Part shown: piece after piece, positions 32,660-43,282 of the stretch | Numbering within the stretch: position 1 is the first letter of the stretch | Layout of the letters: each line of letters starts with the position of its first letter | Origin: Diphasiastrum complanatum | Lineage: Eukaryota > Streptophyta > Lycopodiopsida > Lycopodiales > Lycopodiaceae | DNA: 64,000 nt | Reading direction: 5' to 3' | Assembly (NCBI GenBank): GCA_029204225.1 | Contig: CM055104.1 | Span: 47,190,451 to 47,254,450, forward strand | The notes under the pieces: generated by a model | The model's input: the letters and a program-made list of their open reading frames with translations, nothing else | The model's database searches: none | What the model was told of the DNA's origin: nothing | Position numbers and translations under genes: made by a program

Positions 32660-33205
32660 TTCTTATCTGGGATATCTAATGGATGCAACAAACCACTAGC
32701 CTTATGGCATTCAGCCTTTGCTAGTTGACAAAGCTTGCATTTAACAACATATGACTCGACATATGGCTTGAGCTTTGGCCAATAAAATTCTCTCTTAACC
32801 AAAATCCAGAGTCTTGTGTATACCGGGATGTCCTGCACAGGGTATGTCATGACATTCAAACAAAATCTTCTGTTTGAGCTCATCATCACCAGGTACGCAA
32901 ACTTTTCCATTCCGAAATAGTAATCCATCTCGAATGGTGAACTATTCCACAATCTTCTTATCTTTCTTAGTTAGTTGAGTCCCCTGTGTTTCTGACTCAA
33001 CACTGTCCACATTTCTTCCGGTCTGAACAATGTTCCAAATGTGACCAAAATGGGAATCTGATTCATATTTTCCTCTCAACGAAAAATATAGATTCGTAGA
33101 AATATGGGTGAATGACAACTCGTTCAGTTCACTGATCTGACTAAGAGCATCTGCAAGTTGATTAAAGTTGCCTCTTATGTAACTCTTATGTAATTCTTGC
33201 ATCAA
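32656..33205 (-). pseudogene. Chromovirus M RNase H end and integrase zinc region
   Basis: Minus-strand wording FNQLADALSQ (RNase H end, DALSR-type) at about 33170 is followed by a linker. KREFYWPKLKPYVESYVVKC, then KLCQLAKAECHK, is the HHCC integrase N-terminus at 32850-32700. A fossil part. Confidence 0.8.
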
Positions 33206-33682
33206 TTCAGCCCATCGAGCTTTTCATGTTCATTACAAAAATACTTAAGAGGTTGGTGATCCGTATACACTACAAACTTACTACCATACAAGTAGTGTCT
33301 CCAAGTTTTAAGTGCATGGATTACCGCAAACAATTCCTTTTCCTACATAGCACAACTGAGGACTAGTGAATTTTTTGACTTCAAACGCTAGTGGCCTATC
33401 CATTTGTAATAGAATTGCTCCAACTACAACATCACTTGCATCTGTTCTCACGACGTAAGTTAAATCTGGATTTTCAATTTGTAACACGGGAACTTAAAAC
33501 AATCATTGTTTTAAGTTCCTCAAAACACTGATTCAATTTCTCGTTCTAAACAACAGATAGACATTCCTCTTTTTCTTTTTATTAACAATTCTTTTGTTTA
33601 GATTATTAAGCGGTGATGCTAACTTAGCATAATCCTCAATAAATCTCTTGAAGAAAAGTGTAAAACCTAAAAAAGACTTTAC

Positions 33683-34300
33683 CTACCTCACAGTTTCTGA
33701 AATTGGCCACTCAATCACAATCTTGATTTTATCCTTGTCAATCTTGATCCCATTTACTGTGATCTTATGACTGAGAAAAAGCAACTCTTGCTTAAAAAAT
33801 TCAAAGTTGGACTCTTTAGTGTAGAGTAACTCCTGACGGAACTTCATCAAGACGATTTTTAAGTGTTCTATGTGTTCCACGAAGGATTTACTGTAAACGA
33901 GAATGTCATCTAAGAATACTACCACAAACTTTTTCAAATATGGATGAACCATGTCATCAGCAACTACGAAAGCTTTTTTGAAAACTTCCGCAAACGCATC
34001 CCAAGTAGTTGGCTTCACCGGTAAATCTTGCCACCACGATGACGCTTTGCCATGTAAGAACAACATGACACTTTCAATTTTCTTCTCATCAGGAACACCG
34101 TGCAGATTGAAGTAGCTACTCCACTTGGCTAGCCAGTCCTCGATGACCTCATGTTTTTTCTCCTTCTTCTCGTCCGAATAAACCTCTAGTTGAAAACCGA
34201 GATTGGGTGAAAACATCAATTTGACTTGATTCAAAAGAACCTCCATTTGCTGATCTCTCATCTGATTACGATTATTCATATCATTTAGTGCCGTACTCAA
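33683..34300 (-). pseudogene. Chromovirus M gag and RT-like parts
   Basis: A minus-strand open stretch. The first half is retrotransposon gag (EDWLAKWSSYFNLHGVPDEK, MLFLHGKASSWWQDLP, DAFAEVFKKAF). The second half is RT wording with the catalytic VVFLDDILVYSKSF and GIKIDKDKIKIVIEWP. The coding region of this copy is condensed compared with a standard chromovirus. Fossil. Confidence 0.8.
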
Positions 34301-36127
34301 CTGCTAATAAATCACCATATAAGATGGCGCACCTGGATTTGCAGCTTGATTTGAAGTTTCTTCGGCCATCTTGATATATCTGTCCTGAAAATTACTAAAT
34401 TTAGTTAAAATCCGATTAACTCATAGTGAAGTACTGTTGACCAAAAAAACTGACTGAAATTGACTCCAATATGGTCAAATCACTATTTTTAGTCAATTTC
34501 ATAGACATTACAAGAAACTGGAAAAAACTAAAAAAATCGAGTTTTTGCACTCTTAATATTTTTTTTAAAATCTTACGTTTTCTAAAATTTCATAAAAAAT
34601 CACAGTCAGTTATTAAGTAATCGAAATCAAAAATTCGATTCACTGTTCGATTTTTAGTTGTACTTCATCAATGTCCATCAGGCATGCAAGACATGTGACA
34701 TTAAACTGATTTTTTATTTTACGGAATTTTATGTAAAAATTCAGTTCTACGAAAATTGTCAGCTACAAAATCCAGTTTTTTGTATCTAACTGTCAGAGTA
34801 TATGCGTATGACCACTCAAAACAGATCTAACCAACTCATGCATGTCAGAATCACTTTGAGAAACCACATGCAGACATTCCATGCAAGCACAATACTTCAA
34901 AATAGAAAATTGTCATGCATGCAATCAGAACAATTGGAAATTTTACCAATTTTGCTCACAAAATTGCAAAACTTCAGATGCTCATATCTTTGGCTACAGG
35001 ATACCAAATCGGGTGTTGTAAAGCTTAGTATAGAGGGAAACCAAGTGAACAAGACACTTGCCACATCAGCTTGCCACCTAGGACTCACATGTGCGAGTTC
35101 AGAATAGCCAATTAAGTTGTAGGAGGGCGCACTTTTCAAGACCAAATTGTCAAAAAACGTGCAAACACTCAACCAAGCTGTAAAGTGATGATCCAAACAG
35201 TCTTAAATGGTTTCTAAGAAATCCATGAAGCCTTCATACAGATCCTATGAAGCAGTATGGGGTGAGAACCATGATTTCTTGGTTTCTAGAAGTCAAAATT
35301 GCTACAAACTTGATGGAGTTGAAACATAAGCCTCTACCCATCAATTAACAGGTCTGATAGTTTGCTGGAAAGATAAAAAGGAATAAAAATCATGCTAGAA
35401 AAAATCCAGAATGATCCCCTTATGAATTTAGAGAAATCCATCCCCCAAAATTCACCAAAATTGGTCAATTTTTGACACTTTTTGACTTCCTACAAACCCA
35501 ATTGCTGGAATTCTTGGCTCTAACTTCTAGGAAACCTTCAAAAGGCTATAATTTATCTTTTCCCAGATTCAATTGATGTTCACCAACCTCCTACCATCCA
35601 ATTTCATAAAAAAACAAGCAAAAATCATGAATTTTAGCACTTTCTAGGTTTTTTCACCATGCACAATTGGAAATTAATGGCAAGAATGTTTCCAAATCCA
35701 CATGCAATCCAAATTACAGAGTTACAACCAATCAATTGATCTGATCTTGATGGATTTTGATTTCTACCCTCCATTTTGTGCCAAAAACATGGAAAACAAG
35801 CCAAATTTGGCCACAAAAGAGCCTAGAATCCAAATACATGGGAAGATCCAACATGCAAACTGAATTTCAACTATTTCAAAGTGACTTAACTTGCTAAAAA
35901 TTTCAGATCCTTCACTAGTTTTGAGCTACACATGCTAAAACTCCAAAAAAGACACCAAAATTGATTTCCTAGCACGATTCTCCATAAACCCCTATGAATT
36001 TGAGAGAGATATTGAATTTGGGAAGATCCACCAACTTGCAATCTTGCTCCACTCCTTGGATGAGAATACTAGTTGAATACCACCAAGCTCCAATGAAAAG
36101 CACCACCTCTCCAAGCTTGTAAGCCTT
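34301..36127 (-). other. Leader of chromovirus M
   Basis: A 1.8-kb AT-rich stretch between primer site and gag. No domain is recognised. Short plus and minus frames near 34802-35196 and 35634-35816 look like chance. It is long for a chromovirus leader. Confidence 0.5.
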
Positions 36128-36139
36128 GCTCTGATACCA
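36128..36139 (-). other. Primer binding site of chromovirus M
   Basis: The minus strand reads TGGTATCAGAGC next to the 5' LTR: initiator Met-tRNA priming, as usual for chromoviruses. Confidence 0.9.
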
Positions 36140-36140
36140 C

Positions 36141-36663
36141 TTTAAGGGAAGCTCCTTAGATCCTGCTTACAAATCCTAAACACAAAAGGATAACACACTG
36201 TGGAGAAACCACCCTACCAAGTAGAAGCATCCAATCAATCTCTAGAAGCCTCACCCCCAAGCCAAGGAACAAGAAGCATGAATGTAGAGTGAGAGCCTGG
36301 CAATGAATCAAGAACCATGATGAGGAGTAGGGCGAGTTTGGACCTCTTATATAGAGCCTAATGCATCTTGGGCACATAGCCATGCATAGTCCTATGTTCC
36401 CTATACATAGATTCACCTAGAATAGAGTCCTATGCATGGACCAACTATTCATAGAATTGCTATTGATAACTCTACACATGCATACACTGTCTCATTACCT
36501 TGTCTAAACTCCACTTAGTGTGTTCTGGGCCTCACAAGAATATTAGTTACTTTCGGGTCACGTCTAGTATGACGTGGCATAACTAACAGCTTGTTTCACT
36601 GGAGTACCGTGTATCCAAGACTAGGAGTATATTGTATCCTATGTACTGGTCATGGACATAACA
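36141..36663 (-). repeat. 5' LTR of chromovirus M
   Basis: A 523-bp LTR opening TGTTATGTCCATGACCAG on the minus strand. A minus-strand TATA box (CTATATAAGAGG) lies near 36345-36356. Its partner is at 31065-31567. Confidence 0.9.
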
Positions 36664-36668
36664 CTTTT
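36664..36668. repeat. Right target-site duplication of chromovirus M
   Basis: CTTTT, identical to 31060-31064. Confidence 0.75.
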
Positions 36669-37191
36669 GATATACACTCGCACTTATTGTCCAGTCACCA
36701 TGTCTTTTATTGACATCTCTCAGTCTCCAAAATACACCGTTCATCATGGTGTTCCAACTGCAACGGACATCATGATGCTTCCTAGCACAAGCATGGTTGC
36801 TCAATGGATGACCCTTGCCGAGCATTTGTTCACGACAATGGGAATCTATGAGCGTGTCTTCTCTGGGAAACTCAACATGCATTTTATTACTATGGCTTTT
36901 AGCATGTGGATTGAGACCAAGTCTAGATTTTATGTCACTTTCCATAATCCCACACACAAGGTGCGTGTTATTGAAGCCGCCCTTGCTACCATAGGAATCA
37001 CATCTGGTAAGGAACCATCTCCAAAACATAAGCACGCCAAGAATGTGATCAAGCCGTTAATTGACACCTCAGTCAAGTCCTACTGGACTCAAGACGGGTA
37101 TCTCCTAGACTCCATCCGAGATCCTATTATCCAAGCCTCAGCCCAGTTTTTGAACAACTTCCTAATGGTTAGCAGCCTCAGGAAGGAGTGA
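36664..37191 (+). CDS. Extra frame of gypsy J region, right of the chromovirus, unknown function
   Basis: An open stretch whose native part begins after the chromovirus LTR. Wording: TMSFIDISQSPKYTVHHGVP, STSMVAQWMTLAEHLFTTMG, NMHFITMAFSMWIETKSRFY, VRVIEAALATIGITSGKE. No family is recognised. The DNA was contiguous with 30663-31064 before the chromovirus landed, since the target duplication matches. It may therefore belong to the same extra gene region of gypsy J or to a separate host or element gene. It stops at 37191; another frame follows at 37330. Confidence 0.4.
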   Translation, partial: LLIYTRTYCPVTMSFIDISQSPKYTVHHGVPTATDIMMLPSTSMVAQWMTLAEHLFTTMGIYERVFSGKLNMHFITMAFSMWIETKSRFYVTFHNPTHKVRVIEAALATIGITSGKEPSPKHKHAKNVIKPLIDTSVKSYWTQDGYLLDSIRDPIIQASAQFLNNFLMVSSLRKE

Positions 37192-37329
37192 ATTTTCTCA
37201 CAGATCCTGCATCGTATTGTCGACTCCAACTACAAGATAGGATCTAGCCCCCTCGAGCCATATAACTAGTATAAGACGGTTTTTGGAGATTTGAAGAGGG
37301 CAATCAAGGAAAACACCAAGTAGCAATTT

Positions 37330-37746
37330 GTGACTGGCCCTCTCCTCTCTCTCTTATCTGCCTCTTACCTGGAGGACAGACTTCGTGGGTTTGTTGCCGA
37401 TTCCGTGCTATCTATTTATGAAGAAGCACTGGCAGAGTTGGCTACGGACGTCACCCGGATGGGGAGGGAAGGAGGAAGAGATCTCCTCAACATCCTTGAA
37501 GGCCTCATCACTAGCATCTTGGGCCTACTCAGATGGTGGAGAGTCCATGAGAAAAATCATAAACTAGGGGCGTGCGAGCAAAGGACATGGTGGTGGAACC
37601 GCAGTGGCAACTGGCGAACACAAGGGGACGGGTTCCACCGAAATGGGTGCAGGTGGGGGTGCACAAATTTCAAATCTACCTATAGATTTGATATCACGAT
37701 AGATTTTCCTACACCATGGAAAAAAAATCACATCAAAATCTCATAG
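37330..37746 (+). CDS. Second extra frame right of the chromovirus, unknown function
   Basis: The wording GPLLSLLSASYLEDRLRGFV, SVLSIYEEALAELATDV and LLNILEGLITSILGLLRWW suggests amphipathic helices with a hydrophobic C-terminal stretch (ILEGLITSILGLL). No family is recognised. It lies 140 bp after the frame at 36664-37191 and could be part of the same broken gene. Confidence 0.35.
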   Translation: MTGPLLSLLSASYLEDRLRGFVADSVLSIYEEALAELATDVTRMGREGGRDLLNILEGLITSILGLLRWWRVHEKNHKLGACEQRTWWWNRSGNWRTQGDGFHRNGCRWGCTNFKSTYRFDITIDFPTPWKKNHIKIS

Positions 37747-37750
37747 AATG

Positions 37751-38110
37751 CAATTTTGGGAAGATCTCAAAGATATGGCCTCCTCTCTAGTCTTGTATAC
37801 CTACATGTGCGGGGAACATTTTACTTTCATTTAAAGATTTTGAAATCTGTCAACTAATTTAAACTGCCTCTGAAATTTCAATTTTTTTTCTCCAGTGTTC
37901 ATTTAGAATTTTGAGAAATCAAAGATTCTAAGAGAAGAGGTAATGGCAGTCAGATAATAATCCATTTGTGGAACCATCTTTGTGTTGCAATTGGAACTGA
38001 ATTAAATTCTTGGAATTTCCAAAAGAAAAGCAGTTGGAATGTGTTCCATACAAGAATTTTGTAATTTGGATTCTTCTTTATTATAGAGTGTTTCTTTATA
38101 ATAACCAAGA
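37751..38110. other. No recognised gene
   Basis: AT-rich sequence with a poly-T run near 37880. It may be the tail of gypsy J or host spacer. No LTR of J is evident here. Confidence 0.4.
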
Positions 38111-39196
38111 TGTGAAAATTGTCAACTAGTTTTGACCTTTTAATTGGCAATTCTGGAGGCCAAGGTGAAATCTCAACTTAGAGTTAGTTTCATAAATGTC
38201 AATAAGGCTCTAAATAGTGTTATTACTATTTTTAACAAGTAGCTAAGTGGATGAGGTCGTGTTTGGACCCATTCTTATTGGTCAATTTTGGTACATTGCA
38301 TTTGGACCATACTATTCTATGTTTTTGGTTAAGTACCTATAAGTTACCATTTTAGTTCATTGTTGGAGAATAGGGTCGAATGACATTATGACTGTTATAA
38401 ATAGCTATACCTGCCTGGAGAACATATCTTTGTTTTCTTACTATACATGGAGAACTCATCTTTGTTAATTCTATGTCCATCTCATGTATCTTGAGTTTCT
38501 ATTTGTAGAATATTGATTTTCTTGTAGATCTTGAATCCACACATGTGAAGTGTGAGAAATTCAACTAGTTTAGTCATATTTGCTACATTTGTTTATATGG
38601 CATTTGAGGCCAATTTCATCTTAGACTAAGAGTTTGACTTTTCAAAGCTATATTAGTCTAAAAAGCATTTGAATAAACACTTTTAAAAAGTGTGGAAAAT
38701 GTAGAAGTCGAGTTTGAGTAGATTCAAATTTAATTGTTGGGTACATTGAATCTAGTCCCAAAAACAATAGGGTTTATATTTTGGAGAGAAACCAAGTGGC
38801 AATTTAGGTTTAGTACCTGTTATAAAAGGATGTAACTCGTGAGAAGAGAAACAGTTCTCTCTCTCTTATCTCATTCATGCTCATACATGGTTCTCTTGGG
38901 TTCTACTATCCATTGGTGCACTATACTTGTGATATCTTGCAATTCTATATGTAGAATGATCAATATTTGTTATTTGTAGATTTACACATGTGAAATACAT
39001 TAGCTTACTGTAATTGTACATACATCAACATTATTTTATGTTTTGGTTCATGTTTGATCAAGATCTATTAGAGTTTGCATCTCATTTTTAGTGTAGATGC
39101 TGAATTTTCGACATTGGCAAGATTGGTGAAGTTGATTGTTTTCTAACCAAAAATCAAAGGAATATTTTGGGTCTTAATGATTTGAAATCTTTCACA
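38111..39196 (+). repeat. LTR N (5' LTR of an unidentified element)
   Basis: The right end is fixed by the primer site at 39197. The left end is inferred from TGTGAAAATTG at 38111, the inverted partner of TTTCACA at 39196 and similar to the TGTGAAAATG start of LTR E. Two TATA-like words (TTATAAATAG near 38395, TTATAAAAGG near 38820) each lie in similar contexts. No second copy is seen in the window. Confidence 0.55.
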
Positions 39197-39208
39197 TGGT
39201 ATCAGAGC
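39197..39208 (+). other. Primer binding site of element N
   Basis: TGGTATCAGAGC directly follows TTTCACA. Plus orientation. Confidence 0.88.
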
Positions 39209-39793
39209 TTGTGTTTCAAGTTATGAAGGCGGATATCACATCTAACAATGATTTGGAGAAGATATCAACGTTGAGCATGCTAGATTGTGTTCTACACCAA
39301 AATCGAGTTTCTTGCATATGTAGTTTGGATCTTTTGTAGATCAAAACTCTATATAGAGTTATAATCTTGATCAATTCTGATTTCACACCATACATTTTGG
39401 ATTTGGCCAATTTTTGGATCATTGGAATAGCCTGAGTGGTGGCTAATAGATTGCATATCAAGTTTTTGATATTATATGTAAATTTTGAAATAATCAATTC
39501 TTTGTGATTTTGTCAAAATCCTAATTTTGATTAGATCTCTAGATAGTAAAATTATTCAACTTCATTTGAGTGTTTCAATCTTAGGAAGTGACAAGAGTCA
39601 TTAGATTGAGGATAGATCATAGGTTGATCAAGATTTCATGATTCTATGTGTTGATTTGCTTGGTATAAGTGCTAGAAGAGAATTGAGAAGTTTTATATCT
39701 TTGTGATTTCCTTTTGAAAACATTTGTTGTTGTTCAAAGGAGTTCTTTGTGCATCGAAACAGGTTGAAAGACAGGATCAGGTCTTTGCTACAT
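39209..39793 (+). other. Leader of element N, no coding part
   Basis: About 0.6 kb of AT-rich sequence between the primer site and the next LTR element (39794). No gag wording is found, so the element's body lies elsewhere or is lost. Confidence 0.4.
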
Positions 39794-40301
39794 TGTCATA
39801 TGCCTATGCCTAAGCAATTAGCAAGCCAAATTAGATATGCTAATTCAAAGACAAGTTATCCAACAAGATAATAGAGAAAAGACCAAACAATGTAACAACA
39901 TTGCAAACCACAATGGATCAACATTGAATACCAAAAGAACATGAAAACATCATCAAGAAAGACATCACGTGGGATAGTGGCACATGAGACCATAGATAGA
40001 ATGTGTCCCATAGCTCATATTCACAATGAAGGAGTATAAACTCACATCACTATGAATGAGCCTAGAACATGATGATCTATGGTAGAGTGCGTCTACTTAA
40101 AGAAAATCTCCACAAGTTAACTATCTCTAGAAGTTCACCTACCACTGTTATCTCCCATCTACACTGTTATCTCATAATGGCCTTATTATTAGCTTGGAGG
40201 GGTCTAAGAGGGGTACAAATGATTTATTAATCCCCTTCAAAACCCTCAAGCTTACAATCAAAAGTATCGTTAGTTAATGTGCTCAGCCTAGCACATGACA
40301 C
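39794..40301 (-). repeat. 3' LTR of element O
   Basis: 508 bp, TGTCATGTGCTAGG...GACA on the minus strand, beside the polypurine tract. Confidence 0.85.
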
Positions 40302-40311
40302 TTCCCCTGCT

Positions 40312-41732
40312 TAGAACATTTTTGCCCTCAAAAATGAAATACAAATCGAATATGGCAGTGTAAATGCTTTTGGACCAAAATTGGAGTAGACTTGCTAAGC
40401 CTTGATTAGTGCTTGATGAAGAAGTTGGTGATGCATGCATCATTTTTTGTAAAAATGTTTGGATGACCTCTTCACCAACACCATTGCCTTAAGGTTGACT
40501 TATCCAGTTCTAATCTCGTTTCTTTGTGGTTCAGCATCCAATGTTGTTGCTTTGTCCTTTCCCCAAAACATTAGAACAATCAATGTCCTTATTAATCCCA
40601 ATATCATGCTAAGAATAGATGGTATGTTACCATACAACGAACATGTATCTTTGAAGTCCTTTGAATGTGCACACGAATCTCCAAAGATAATGATGCTATA
40701 CTTGATGGAATTCAAGGATGGGAATAAGATAACATATCGATTGGCCTTGGGATTTGTGTCTTGGTCAAAGTTAGACCCTTCTTAAAGATTCTCAAATACT
40801 TCAAGAAACATAGATTTGAACTCAACACCAAGGTTTTGTATAAGATGGTGGGCTTAGTTTTGCAGGGCGCAGCCCTTGTCCTATTGCTATCGTTACTGAG
40901 CGAGAAAGATAGGCTTGTAAAATTTGCAGATCCTTTAAGAAGTAAGATTAAGCAAATGCAGTCTTGAGCTTTGGGATCCACGAAACAAGCTTTTAGCAGA
41001 GGCCGCAAAATCATCTGTATTGTATATTCGCTCCAAAGTAGCAGCAAGTGAGCTGAAAGCACTGATGGAGGAGAGCAGAAACCTATCAATCATTTGTTTG
41101 AAGTTCTTGAATGTGCAAGTAATAGTTTCTTTTAACAGATTTCTTGCAGCTCTGTGGTTGAACTCTGCTGTTGAAACAATGTTTAGCTTTGAAATCTGAC
41201 ACAACATTATCAACTAGTCGAATCTGGCAGATCTTGTAAACTTCTGGTAGAGTGTCTGGCTCTCTGCTATTTTTCAATCTGCAACAGCTTCTATGCTTTG
41301 ATATTTCTCTGATGCTTTACTTGAAACTTCCTTTCTTGAGAATGCTTTTTTTGTAGGTTCAACACATAAAATAGTAGATTTGCTACAGGTTCAGCACATA
41401 AAATAGTAGATCTGTAGGCAAGCACAAATTCTTTTGATCTTCTTGTAGGTGCTGATAGTGTCTCTCAGAAATTTTCTTTGCTTTCTGCTGCAGCTTGTAA
41501 TTAGTATAATTATGGTAGCAAGGGCCTGGAAGGCAGGGCTTAACCTTGTAGAGGTTCAAATCCTCTTCTCTTGATTGATAGCAACTTGAAGCAGGATCTG
41601 GTTTGACAGTGTTGAAAAATCTGTAATGGAAAATCACCAATTAAAGAAGAATGAACCTGAAAAACAGAAAATTAGAGTTCCCTTGGAAATAATACTAATT
41701 TATGCAATCTTAATGCCTATACAAGGATCAGT
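40312..41732 (-). other. Internal region of element O
   Basis: No recognised coding domain. A 125-codon minus frame (41089-40712) and a 108-codon plus frame (40459-40785) overlap and neither resembles a known family. The stretch nearest the 3' LTR (minus-strand FEGKNV wording near 40320) vaguely recalls the tail of gypsy pol, but too little is left to assign. Confidence 0.45.
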
Positions 41733-41744
41733 GCTCTGATACCA
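41733..41744 (-). other. Primer binding site of element O
   Basis: The minus strand reads TGGTATCAGAGC four bases inside the 5' LTR. Confidence 0.88.
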
Positions 41745-41748
41745 CAAA

Positions 41749-42157
41749 TGTCATCTGCCTATGCCTAAACAATTAGCAAGCCAAATTAGATATGCTAATT
41801 TAAAGACAAGCTATCCAACATGGTACTAGAGAAAGGACCAAACAATGTAACAACATTGTAAACCACAATGGATCAACATTGAATGCCAAAAGAACATGAG
41901 AATATCATCAAGAAAGACATCATGCCAGGATTGGCACATGAGACCATAGCTCATATTCACAATGAAGGAGTATAAACTCACATCACTATGAATGAGCCTA
42001 GAACATGATGATCTATGGTAGAGTGCGTCTACTTAAAGAAAATCTCCACAGGTTAACTATCTCTAGAAATTCACCTGCCACTGTCATATCTAGAAGTTCA
42101 CCTACCACTGTTATCTCCCACCTACCACTGTTATCTCATAATGGCCTAATTATCAGC
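41749..42157 (-). repeat. 5' LTR of element O, cut by copia K
   Basis: It matches 39794-40200 of the 3' LTR. It stops at ATTATCAGC (42157), where the TGTTAG of LTR K begins. The remainder is not found in the window. A local duplication of the TCACCTACCACTGTTATCTC word lies near 42070-42130. Confidence 0.85.
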
Positions 42158-42414
42158 TGTTAGAAATCAATGATAAACTTCATTGTTACTGTTTACGATG
42201 AACATTAATGTTGACATCTGTTACCAGCTGTAATTAGCCGTAGGCTAGTCTATTCGTAGGCTTTCTCTCTCTATCATGGTTCAGGGTTTATATGTACTTT
42301 TTATATTCAGTATGAAGCTAGTGTGATAGAGTGATATTGCATGTTCTTCTTGCGCCTCCCTACTTGGTGATTGTTTATGGTGAATGCTTGATGTTGCATT
42401 TCTGATTGTTGACA
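42158..42414 (+). repeat. LTR K (short 5' LTR)
   Basis: 257 bp, TGTTAGAAATC...TTGACA, aligned with the 217-bp LTR at 21705-21921. A TATA-like TTTATATTCAG lies near 42299. It is inserted in the 5' LTR of element O. Confidence 0.85.
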
Positions 42415-42426
42415 TGGTATCAGAGC
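42415..42426 (+). other. Primer binding site of copia K
   Basis: TGGTATCAGAGC directly follows the LTR end. Confidence 0.9.
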
Positions 42427-42601
42427 TACAATAGTCCTGCGTGCCTGATCAGTGGATACAGCTTGTCACATGCTCCGCAACGAAGTGAGAACGTCCTTCA
42501 CGGGAGGTGAAATCTTGGAGAGATAAAAACAGTTGGAATAAATCCTTCTTTGATGTATTTTGCAGGTTTGGAGCTCAGAATCATCAGTGGGAAACAAAGA
42601 C

Positions 42602-42803
42602 ACAGTCTCGAAGGCATCAGAAAGGCCAGGGCAACATCAAACAAGTTGAAAGTCTGTTGAGTGGGGAGATTTTTACAATACTTCCTAGTTGTTGTGAAAA
42701 GCACAGTCCCGGAGGCATCCAAAACTCCAGGGCAACATCAGACAGATTGAAAATTTGTTGAGTGGGGGAGATTCTTACAATACTTTCTAGTTGTTGTGGA
42801 AAG
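42602..42803 (+). repeat. 101-bp tandem duplication in copia K leader
   Basis: Two copies (from 42602 and 42703) share CACAGTC, GGCATCN, CCAGGGCAACATCA, TTGTTGAGTGGGGGAGAT and TTACAATACTT with about 15 percent difference. Each holds a GTTGAGTGGGG(G)AGA word that looks like a copia polypurine tract. Confidence 0.8.
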
Positions 42804-43058
42804 TGCTATTTGTGTGAGAGGTTTGCCAAGAAATCTCTCATTTGTCTATTTGGAGTACCACAAATCACACTAGAGAGTATCTAGTACTGTCATTCAGAGT
42901 TAGGAAGCTTCATACTTTTCATATTACTGATATTTGTCTGTTTGAACGATCACTCGTTTCGAAATATTTGCAAAGAGGAGGCGGCGTAGCCAGCGCGCCG
43001 AAGTAGGAAATCTAGAATATTTCCTCTGAAAGTTCTTATATTCTCTCATTTTTTGTAC

Positions 43059-43222
43059 CAATATTGGATCCAAGCGCGCTAGCTGAAGAGACACCCGAGC
43101 AGTCATACATCTGCACTCCAGTCCGATATCGCATGCTCCAATACCGGATCCAAGAACACAAGTTGAAGAGGATCCTAAGCAGCCGTACTTTTGCGCTCCA
43201 TTCCAATATCAGGTGTATAACC
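43059..43222 (+). repeat. About 80-bp imperfect tandem duplication in copia K leader
   Basis: Two diverged copies share GGATCCAAG, GTTGAAGAG, GCAG, TTTGCGCTCCA and CAATATC words, at 43059 and about 43140. Just upstream of the gag start. Confidence 0.6.
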
Positions 43223-43282
43223 AAAGAAATATACAGTCTTGTGGTGTGATAAATTACTTGATCTGGACTCATCTGTTCAGTA

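Larger units (their letters stand above)
31065..36663 (-). mobile_element. Ty3/gypsy chromovirus M, minus strand, both LTRs present
   Basis: A 5.6-kb minus-strand element with two LTRs (36663-36141 and about 31567-31065), primer site 36139-36128, a purine-rich tract GGAGGGAAGAA beside the 3' LTR, and a 5-bp CTTTT target duplication. Parts: gag 34300-33990 (EDWLAKWSSYFNLHG, GKASSWWQDLP), RT-like part 33980-33683 (FLDDILVYS), RNase H-like part about 33680-33130, integrase zinc part 32952-32656, integrase core and chromodomain-like end 32659-31598. It is broken, with several breaks, but young: the LTRs differ at about 3 percent by eye. It split gypsy J. Confidence 0.9.
39794..42157 (-). mobile_element. 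Short LTR element O, minus strand, no recognised pol
   Basis: Two LTRs in the same orientation (3' LTR 40301-39794; 5' LTR 42157-41749, cut by the next element). A polypurine tract GCAGGGGAAG lies at 40311-40302 and an initiator-Met primer site at 41744-41733. The internal region is only 1.4 kb and shows no gag, protease, integrase or RT wording, so it looks like a non-autonomous (LARD/TRIM-like) element. LTR differences are a few percent by eye, so moderately young. Copia K inserted into its 5' LTR. Confidence 0.8.

Noticed and set aside
37330-37746. Envelope-like transmembrane protein
   Set aside because: There is a hydrophobic stretch, but no signal peptide, cleavage site or second membrane segment is evident; kept as unknown.
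40459-41089. Coding genes inside element O
   Set aside because: Two overlapping frames on opposite strands without resemblance to known proteins; best left as non-coding internal sequence.
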